From assembly GCA_910588315.1 (NCBI GenBank), contig CAJUQF010000020.1, positions 1-12,932 on the forward strand: a stretch of 12,932 nucleotides of DNA, in the 5' to 3' direction. Each line of letters starts with the position of its first letter. Positions within the stretch are counted from its first letter, which is position 1. A program made the translations under genes and the position numbers. Shown in pieces: positions 1-6,365 of this stretch. The notes under the pieces are model-generated. The model saw only the letters and a list, made by a program, of their open reading frames with translations. It was not told the origin of the DNA and searched no databases. Source of the stretch: an uncultured Christensenellaceae bacterium (GTDB lineage Bacteria > Bacillota > Clostridia > Christensenellales > Pumilibacteraceae).

Positions 1-1276
1 CTCTGTTTTCGTAGATCGCAAAAAACATCTTCTGAACTTGAGAATAATATATATCGCGCACGACTTCGCCGGTATCGGGGTCTTTTTCAGGTTCGCCGGT
101 ATCCGGATCTATCGGTATTATCACGTCGCTTTGATTGCCGTCGTTGTAACTGCCCGTACCGTTTGACGCGCCGTTGGCTTTGAGATACAGGTTATTGAAA
201 AACTCGGCTATCTTACCGATGACGTTGGGCTGCGACTGCCAATACTCGTAAGTATACCTCCGCTCTTTGCCGATAGCCGAACTCAATCCCGCGCCGAGCT
301 TATTGTACGACACCTTATCGCCGGTGAGCAGCAGTGCGGAAAGCAGATTGTCGAACGCGGCGTAATACCCGCAATATCGCAAATATTCGTTATCGGACGA
401 CACGAGAATGTACCGTGCCAAAAGATTTGCGTCGCCTTCGCGCATAACGCCCTTTGCATGCGCAAGCTCGTGCGCCGCCGTTATCGTGCGCACCGTCGGC
501 GGCGCGGCATTGTTCACGTTTGCCTCTCCCGTCGGCAGAAACGTTATGCCGGTTATGAGCATGTGCGACATGAACCAACTGTTGACGACCGGTTTCGCCT
601 TAGGCGTGTACGAATTGAAATACGGATCGTCCAGTCGTTTATACTCTTCTATCAAAAGGTCCGCAAGTTCCGAAAACGTATACGGGCATATGACGCAACC
701 GTTTTTGTCGCGCGCGAATTTATCGGCAAGAGCATTGTAATCGGCATGGAAATACTCGACTATGTCGTACGCGGCGGCTTTATCGTATTTTTTATCGGAC
801 TGCGGCAACGGCATTTCGGCGCGATAATACGCGAACCCCATGGAAAAAATGTAGAGATCGAGTACGTATATAAGCGCGGCGCCGAGCGCGAGCGCACCCA
901 AAAGTATACGCGAGAACTTAGCGCGGCACAGATTGACGAACAGCCGCACGAATAAAAACACTCCCGTTATTATCAGGCATACTATAAAAAATTCGAGCAG
1001 AGAAAACGGCAGCCACGACGTCAACGTGCCTATCACGCGTTCCCAACCGGCTTGGATATTGCGCGTCCACCACTCGGCAAAAATGCTGTCCGTGCGCAGG
1101 TCGAGCATGACGATAAACGGTACAGTAAGCACGGCAATTATCGCGCCGAGTATAAAATACATGCGCGGCAAAGTTTTACGTACCGTCGCCGCCTTTACGC
1201 CGCCGAGATCGAACACATTTTTTTCGTATCGCGCAGCGCGTATCATTCGCCTGTATTTTTTGCCGCAAATCTCCAT
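1..1276 (-). CDS. DUF3810-type polytopic membrane protein with HELAH zinc-peptidase motif (3' end cut by window edge)
   Basis: An open frame runs from the ATG at 1276 to the left edge without a stop; 425 residues are visible. An in-frame TAG lies five codons upstream, so 1276 is the farthest possible ATG. Three hydrophobic segments (about residues 39-58, 88-115, 122-144) are followed by a soluble domain. That domain carries H269-E-L-A-H273, then MREGDAN (E280/D282), the spacing of a gluzincin-like HExxH...E site, and later LYLKANG (363-369). This combination matches my knowledge of the DUF3810 family, whose members are predicted membrane-bound zinc peptidases of unproven substrate. The C-terminal part carries a Pro/Asp-rich stretch with two DPDTGE copies (about 380-408) that looks inserted into the family's conserved tail. 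No Shine-Dalgarno sequence precedes the ATG. Met11 and Met39 are alternative starts, and neither has a well-placed ribosome binding site. It has its own promoter and seems unrelated to the glycan genes. The family call is by eye. Confidence 0.85.
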   Translation of the reverse strand, partial: MEICGKKYRRMIRAARYEKNVFDLGGVKAATVRKTLPRMYFILGAIIAVLTVPFIVMLDLRTDSIFAEWWTRNIQAGWERVIGTLTSWLPFSLLEFFIVCLIITGVFLFVRLFVNLCRAKFSRILLGALALGAALIYVLDLYIFSMGFAYYRAEMPLPQSDKKYDKAAAYDIVEYFHADYNALADKFARDKNGCVICPYTFSELADLLIEEYKRLDDPYFNSYTPKAKPVVNSWFMSHMLITGITFLPTGEANVNNAAPPTVRTITAAHELAHAKGVMREGDANLLARYILVSSDNEYLRYCGYYAAFDNLLSALLLTGDKVSYNKLGAGLSSAIGKERRYTYEYWQSQPNVIGKIAEFFNNLYLKANGASNGTGSYNDGNQSDVIIPIDPDTGEPEKDPDTGEVVRDIYYSQVQKMFFAIYENR

Positions 1277-1282
1277 AGCCGT

Positions 1283-1312
1283 ATTATACTAAACATTTAC
1301 GCGCGCTGTCAA
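1283..1312 (-). promoter_or_regulatory. Consensus sigma-70 promoter abutting the membrane peptidase start codon
   Basis: On the minus strand TTGACA (1312-1307) and TATAAT (1288-1283) are both perfect consensus hexamers, separated by 18 bp. The last T of the -10 box is only six bases from the ATG at 1276, so the expected transcription start falls on or next to the A of the ATG. This implies a leaderless mRNA, unless translation starts at an internal Met. Confidence 0.75.
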
Positions 1313-1492
1313 CATCGAACGCGAAATATTTTTCGATCGCGGCGCATAAATCAAACAGAACTACACAATATAATAGTGTAAAGCGACGGTTTACGACAAG
1401 TTTATCGAAAATACTTTATACGATAATACTTCCTACCTTCAAGCTTTACGAGACGATTCGCTATGATTTATAAAGACGGATAGCGAAAACGG

Positions 1493-1528
1493 AAAAACCC
1501 CACGATACAACGTATTGCGGGATTTTTT
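1493..1528 (-). terminator. Bidirectional intrinsic terminator after the GH31 gene
   Basis: The arms at 1499-1507 and 1513-1521 pair over nine positions (one A-C mismatch, one G-T wobble) around a 5-base loop. The hairpin is flanked by a run of A on the left (1493-1497) and a run of T on the right (1523-1528), so it can stop transcription in both directions. It begins about 40 bases past the GH31 stop codon on the minus strand and would end the lipoprotein-GH31 transcript before the next gene's promoter. Confidence 0.8.
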
Positions 1529-1560
1529 CGTTTAGCATTATTTTATATTTGTTTATATCA

Positions 1561-4500
1561 TTATTTATTCGCACGTTTTTTCTTTTTGACGAGTATGACC
1601 GCAACGATAGCGGCGGCTATTGCCAACAGTCCGAGCGGTACGGTCAAACCGACTATAAGTCCGACGTTCGCACCGCCGTCATCGCCGCCTTTATTCCCCG
1701 TTTCGCCCGTCTTGTCATCATCGTCGCCATCGCCGTCCTTGGGAACGAGCGCCGACTTAGCCGTCGCAATGCGCTCGATCGGGGCGGCTATTTGCGTTTG
1801 CGTCGCGTCGGTATTTTTCAGCAAGCTCTCCGCATCGGCAAGCGCCTCTTCGAGTTCGTCGAAGCCGCTTTCGTAATCGTTCCTATCGAGCGATTTCGCG
1901 TCGGCAAGCGCCTCGAGCAATGCGGTCTCGTCGGTAATGCGCGTGAACTCTAAATTGTCGAGATTGAAGTTGCCGGGATTATTTCCAGCAGCTTCGAGTC
2001 TGAAAGTATGCACGCCCGCCGATAGCCGCACCTTCTCGAACATGTGAGTTATCCAGTCGCCCCAACCGTTTTGCACCGGCAGACCGAAATCTTTGGCGTT
2101 TTTGCCGTCGACATATAGCACACCCGAGCGCGGCGAACCGTCGTAACGGCTGTCGTTTTTCTTGCCTGCCGCACCGCGCAGAACGAGCGAATACACACCC
2201 GCTTTTTGCACTTCGACGCGCACTTCGACATAATTGCCGGTACTCTTGAATCCCGCTACGTAACCGTTCCCGGTATAGCCTGCCCACTCGCGGTCGACGC
2301 GCAGCGCAGTACCGGCGTCGTTTGTGATACCTGTACCGTCCTCGAGTTCAACGATCGTTTTATCGCCGATCATCGGCAATTTCTCTCTAAGTTCGACGGT
2401 TATCATTACCGGCAATGCCTGCGGCACGGTGAACGAATACGTGACGCCATCCGTCACCGTCGTAAGCACGACGGCGTTACCTTCGCCGTCCTTTGCGGTC
2501 ACCGATTTTATCTCGTGACCGGACTGAACGCCCGTTATCTGCACGGATACGGTACTTCCGACCGCCGCAGTCAAATTGCTTACCGTGACGGTAGCCGTAC
2601 CGCCCACGACCTCGGTCGCAGCGGCGATCGCATTCTCGGAAAACTTCAGTTCGGAGAAATCGCAGATCGCGTCGCTGCCAGTCGCCTTGAACACCACATA
2701 AACGTCATGCACGCCTGCGGTACGCTTGGCATTGCCCGTAAAGACCTGTTTATTCGACCACGAGCCTGTCGACGTTACGGCAACGTCGGCGATCAAATTC
2801 GCACTCGCAATGCTGTCCGTATAGATCTCCGCTCTTCCGCCCGACTTGCCCACGCCTGCCGTCAAAAGCACAGCCAAAGCGCCGCGCGTTCCGAAATCGA
2901 TATCGCAATACTTGGCATAACTGCCGTTGTAAATATTGACAAGCAACCCGTCGCGAATATTTATATTGTTTCGCTCGTCCGCGCTTACTGCGGCGATCGC
3001 CGTATAAGCATCGACGCGTTTACCGAACTTGAACCACATAAGACAAGCGTCCACAGCATTGCCGTCGCCCTTGAACTCGAAATAAACGTTGCTCGTTTCG
3101 GCGTCGGTGTCTCTGCTCGGCACTTCCATTTCGTGCCATTGTCCGTCCGCAACAAGTTCCACGGTAGCCAATATCTTGTCGCCCACACCGTTTTCGTAGA
3201 TAATTATACTGCCCGCCGAACCGGACTTGACACGCAACGTCAATGCGCCGCGGTTTTTGCCCTTAAGCTCGTCGAACTGCGCCCATGCGCCGTCGCGCGT
3301 CGCGTGTAAATACTTTTCGCCGTCGCCTTCGAGCGTGACGCCGTCGAGTACGGACGCACGGTCTGCCGTGATCTTTTCGAACGCAGATATCGACGTATCA
3401 TGCCGCAAAAACGCAAGACTGTCGGCATTGAAGTTGCCGGCGATCTCCGCCTTGACAGACACCGTCTGAAGTCCTGAGGAAAGCGAAACGTCTTTGAGTT
3501 CGATATCGCGCCAATCGCCCACGCCGTTACTGCCCCAGGACGCAGACGGCGCAAACGTGAATTCGCCTTTCTTTTCTTCGTCGAAATATATGCCGACGCG
3601 CCTTGTTCGGCTGTCGTTCATAGACTGCTTGCCGCAGTTTATCCTCAGCGTCAGATCGTACACGCCCGCGCGCACGATATTGACTTTAAAGTCGAGCGTA
3701 TCGCCTGCGGTTTTGAATCCGCCGCTCGTCGCGCCGTCGCCGCCGGCATAGCCGCTGCCGGTGTAGCCGCCCCAATACTTGTAAATACCGGCAACGTCGG
3801 TATCGCCGGACATGAGCGCGGTCTCGAGTTCGACCTTGCCGCTGTCCGCTATACGCTGCGGCGGAACGCCTTGATTTTCCTGTCCGAGTTCGGGTTCGAC
3901 TATACCGTCGGAATCGATAACTACTGTCATTTGCTTGCCTGTATCGGGCATTTTGACGTACAGCAAATTGCTTGCCGCATCGAAATAATATCCGCTCGCC
4001 GCGGCGTTATACTCGGATACGGACGCTTTGGATACGAGCGCCGTGTCGTCGAGCGTTACTCCGCGCACATTCGATACGTGATTGAATTTAAGATTATAAC
4101 TGCGCTCGTCCGGCGTGTACTTTTCGGCGTTGCGATTATTTCTCGCACCTATCGTAAACGAAATATTCTCGCCGTCCTGCACGCACGTGTAATCTGTCGT
4201 CGTGTACGCGTTTTCGGTTATGTACCGTCTGCTCTCGCCGTCGTCCTCGAAAAGCGTATACGTAGTCGTGCCGCGCGGATAGATATCGAGCGTAAGCGGA
4301 TCGAGCGGTTTCTCGTCGGCGTAATTGACATCGGGGCCCATGGGAACGATAGCGCCCGATTTAACGAATACGGGAATATCTTCGAGCGCCGCCGCGACGC
4401 GTATCGTCTTGCCGGAAGGACCGCCTTCGTAGCGCAGACCCGTTTTGTAATCGTACCAAACCGTTTCCGGCGGCAGCCATACGGATACGACCGTATCCGA

Positions 4501-6291
4501 AGTATCGGTCGCCGGCGCTACCAAAAACCAATCGCCGAAGTAGTATTGTTTATTGAGATCCCACGCGTCGGGGTTTGTCCGACTGCCGTCCTCGAGCAGC
4601 ATAGCGCGCATCATAGGCACGCCCGTGCTGTAGCCCTGCCACGCCATGGTATAAATATACGGATAAAGCGCATAACGCGTTTTAAGGTTGCTCTTTAACG
4701 TATCCTGCGCGGTCTTGTTATAAGTCCACGGCTCTCTGCCGTCGTGACCGTGCGTACGCATTATCGAACTCCACGCACCGAACTCCGACACCCAGCGCGT
4801 ATAAAGATCGTCGCTCGGGCGTTTCATGAACCCGCCGAGATCGTTGGACGACGCCCAATACCCGACAAGTCCGGCGTCGATACCGAACCCGATCTGATAC
4901 GCGAGTTCTTCCGACGTGTTGTTTATATCGCCCGACCAAGCCGTGGCGTAATGATGTCCGCCGTAACTGCCGCGCGTTATGAACATGGGACGCGACTCGT
5001 CGGTATACTCCTGCCATGCCTCGTACGCGCCTTTGGACGAAAGCACGGGCGCGGTGTTGGACCCGAGCACGTCGAACTCGTCCGGCCAGAACCAGTCGCC
5101 ATAACCCGTTTTGATCACGCTGTCCATGTACGACTTTACCCACTTGCTCTCGTTTTCGGGCAGATACAGCTTATCTCCGCCGGACGCCTCCGGAGTTCCG
5201 GCATTGTTGTGAAGTCCGACGCGGAACCCGAGCGCGTCCGCCTCTTCGAACATGGCGGCTATATCGGGGAACTTGGCGATGTCGTTGGACCACATTTGTT
5301 TGCCCCACTTTTCGCCCGCGCCCGTCTGATTGCCGCCGTTGTCGGCAACGTCGCCTCGCCAGCCGTAATCGAACACGTAGCAGTCGGTGGGATAACCCTC
5401 GTCGCGCAAACGGTGCAGCCATTGCAAAAACTCCGCCTGAGTAGCGTTATCGTTACCGTACTTGCTCAGCATAAAGCCGTGCGCCCACTTGCCGTAAAGC
5501 TCCATACGTCCCGTTATCTCGGCATACTCGTTGAGTATGGTCTTGAAATCCGGTCCGTACATGTAGAAATAATCGAGATATCCGGTCGTTTGGAAACCGC
5601 CGCCGCGTTTATAGAACACGGTGTCCTTTTCCATGGTATTAAGGAACATGCCGTATCCGACCGAACTCATAAAGAACGGCGAGATAAGCCTGCCGTGCGA
5701 CATCGAAAACTCGTTAAAGTCCGTGTCGTAACGGTTGAGATCGGAACGTCTGCCGTGATCGCCGGAACCGAATCCGAAAATACCGCCGGCATTGAGCGTT
5801 CCCTCTTGCTTTTTTACGCCCACGGTATTGCCGTCGTAGTACATACCCTTGGCGTCCGTGTCCTTGGACATCAGATTGCCGTCGAGATCGTACATGGCGA
5901 TACGGAACGGCGATTTTTGCACGCGTACTTCCATAGCGGAAGTTTTTATGGATACCGTGCTGCCGACAGTCTCCACCGTGCGCTCGACCGCGGGGAAAAT
6001 ATTCTTTTGCACCATGTAATACTGCGGATCGTCCGGACGGTAACCGTTGCCGCCGTTGCGCGACAGCCTGACGCGTACCGACCGTGCCGATACGAGTTCG
6101 ACTTTTACTTGATCCGTACCGCAATCGAAAACAAACACATTGCCCTCCCCGTCCTGCGCCGTCACGCTGCCTATCGACGTCTCCGCGGAAACGCTCGGCG
6201 CCGCTATCACGTAAACGAGCGCACAAACCACCGCCGCCAAAAACGCGATGAGTATTTTAAAACCTATTCCGTAATAACGCTTTCTTGTCAT
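1561..6291 (-). CDS. Secreted, membrane-anchored multimodular glycoside hydrolase family 31 enzyme
   Basis: This 1576-residue protein should hydrolyse an alpha-linked sugar at the cell surface. A signal peptide ends near VSA-36. GH31 follows: an N-terminal beta-sandwich (37-260), a TIM barrel (about 263-600) and a distal beta/DUF5110-like region (to about 750). Likely catalytic residues are D404 (WPDEFD, nucleophile) and D455 (WSGDINNTSEE, acid/base); YWASSNDLGGF and IMRTHGHDGREPW are typical barrel motifs. Then come a CBM35-like module (about 815-965), two CBM6-like modules (966-1093, 1094-1220), an InlB-type repeat (1225-1303), a second CBM35-like module (1314-1452), a FIVAR-like helical pair (1456-1516), an Asp/Gly-rich stalk and a membrane helix (about 1543-1568) with a KKKKRANK tail. 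No LPXTG is present. The start is set by AAGGAG seven bases upstream; an 11-codon longer frame from 6324 has no such site and overlaps a hairpin. Substrate is undetermined: the nucleophile motif departs from the usual DMNE form. It follows the large lipoprotein gene by 74 bases. Confidence 0.93.
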   Translation of the reverse strand: MTRKRYYGIGFKILIAFLAAVVCALVYVIAAPSVSAETSIGSVTAQDGEGNVFVFDCGTDQVKVELVSARSVRVRLSRNGGNGYRPDDPQYYMVQKNIFPAVERTVETVGSTVSIKTSAMEVRVQKSPFRIAMYDLDGNLMSKDTDAKGMYYDGNTVGVKKQEGTLNAGGIFGFGSGDHGRRSDLNRYDTDFNEFSMSHGRLISPFFMSSVGYGMFLNTMEKDTVFYKRGGGFQTTGYLDYFYMYGPDFKTILNEYAEITGRMELYGKWAHGFMLSKYGNDNATQAEFLQWLHRLRDEGYPTDCYVFDYGWRGDVADNGGNQTGAGEKWGKQMWSNDIAKFPDIAAMFEEADALGFRVGLHNNAGTPEASGGDKLYLPENESKWVKSYMDSVIKTGYGDWFWPDEFDVLGSNTAPVLSSKGAYEAWQEYTDESRPMFITRGSYGGHHYATAWSGDINNTSEELAYQIGFGIDAGLVGYWASSNDLGGFMKRPSDDLYTRWVSEFGAWSSIMRTHGHDGREPWTYNKTAQDTLKSNLKTRYALYPYIYTMAWQGYSTGVPMMRAMLLEDGSRTNPDAWDLNKQYYFGDWFLVAPATDTSDTVVSVWLPPETVWYDYKTGLRYEGGPSGKTIRVAAALEDIPVFVKSGAIVPMGPDVNYADEKPLDPLTLDIYPRGTTTYTLFEDDGESRRYITENAYTTTDYTCVQDGENISFTIGARNNRNAEKYTPDERSYNLKFNHVSNVRGVTLDDTALVSKASVSEYNAAASGYYFDAASNLLYVKMPDTGKQMTVVIDSDGIVEPELGQENQGVPPQRIADSGKVELETALMSGDTDVAGIYKYWGGYTGSGYAGGDGATSGGFKTAGDTLDFKVNIVRAGVYDLTLRINCGKQSMNDSRTRRVGIYFDEEKKGEFTFAPSASWGSNGVGDWRDIELKDVSLSSGLQTVSVKAEIAGNFNADSLAFLRHDTSISAFEKITADRASVLDGVTLEGDGEKYLHATRDGAWAQFDELKGKNRGALTLRVKSGSAGSIIIYENGVGDKILATVELVADGQWHEMEVPSRDTDAETSNVYFEFKGDGNAVDACLMWFKFGKRVDAYTAIAAVSADERNNINIRDGLLVNIYNGSYAKYCDIDFGTRGALAVLLTAGVGKSGGRAEIYTDSIASANLIADVAVTSTGSWSNKQVFTGNAKRTAGVHDVYVVFKATGSDAICDFSELKFSENAIAAATEVVGGTATVTVSNLTAAVGSTVSVQITGVQSGHEIKSVTAKDGEGNAVVLTTVTDGVTYSFTVPQALPVMITVELREKLPMIGDKTIVELEDGTGITNDAGTALRVDREWAGYTGNGYVAGFKSTGNYVEVRVEVQKAGVYSLVLRGAAGKKNDSRYDGSPRSGVLYVDGKNAKDFGLPVQNGWGDWITHMFEKVRLSAGVHTFRLEAAGNNPGNFNLDNLEFTRITDETALLEALADAKSLDRNDYESGFDELEEALADAESLLKNTDATQTQIAAPIERIATAKSALVPKDGDGDDDDKTGETGNKGGDDGGANVGLIVGLTVPLGLLAIAAAIVAVILVKKKKRANK

Positions 6292-6298
6292 ATCGAAT

Positions 6299-6304
6299 CT
6301 CCTT
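6299..6304 (-). promoter_or_regulatory. Ribosome binding site that fixes the GH31 start
   Basis: AAGGAG on the minus strand lies seven bases before the ATG at 6291, ideal spacing. It selects the start that begins MTRKRYY and places the signal peptide correctly, rather than the upstream ATG at 6324. Confidence 0.85.
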
Positions 6305-6309
6305 CCCGC

Positions 6310-6333
6310 AAAAAGGACCGCCATAAGCGATCC
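6310..6333 (-). terminator. Hairpin with U-run between lipoprotein and GH31 genes (possible attenuating terminator)
   Basis: On the minus strand, seven-base arms (6333-6327 and 6321-6315, one G-T wobble, otherwise Watson-Crick) enclose a five-base loop and are followed directly by five T (6314-6310). This has the form of a short intrinsic terminator inside the 74-base gap between two same-strand genes. It would lower GH31 expression relative to the lipoprotein, or define a 3' end for a lipoprotein-only mRNA. The short stem suggests partial read-through. No separate GH31 promoter was found in the gap. Confidence 0.6.
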
Positions 6334-6365
6334 CTATTGCTGTTTATCATATTTAAACATCTTTT

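Larger units (their letters stand above)
1277..1560. other. Intergenic region without a gene
   Basis: This 284-bp gap lies between the start of the membrane peptidase gene and the stop of the GH31 gene, both on the minus strand. It holds the peptidase promoter, a terminator near 1493-1528, and a perfect 8-bp inverted repeat (TTCGCTAT at 1457-1464, ATAGCGAA at 1480-1487, 15-base loop) of unknown role. I see no convincing small gene. A TATAAT at 1369-1374 on the plus strand has no matching -35 box and no gene after it. Confidence 0.6.

Noticed and set aside
408..955. Overlapping plus-strand frames opposite the membrane peptidase gene
   Set aside because: The minus strand encodes a coherent membrane protein with HELAH across this stretch; the plus-strand products are low-complexity shadows.
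1369..1374. TATAAT on the plus strand as a promoter
   Set aside because: No -35-like hexamer at 16-18 bp and no plausible plus-strand gene downstream.
1561..1680. Sortase (LPXTG) anchor on the GH31 enzyme
   Set aside because: No LPXTG-like motif precedes the C-terminal helix; the stalk is Asp/Gly/Lys-rich only.
2461..2510. SVTA-DGEGN motif shared by the GH31 N-terminus (residues 42-51) and the module near residue 1263
   Set aside because: The later copy fits the common InlB-type repeat consensus and the first fits a GH31 beta-strand; the match is too short to claim a duplication.
6292..6324. Longer GH31 start at the ATG at 6324
   Set aside because: It has no ribosome binding site, covers the hairpin and the AAGGAG site, and would add a peptide in front of a normal signal sequence.
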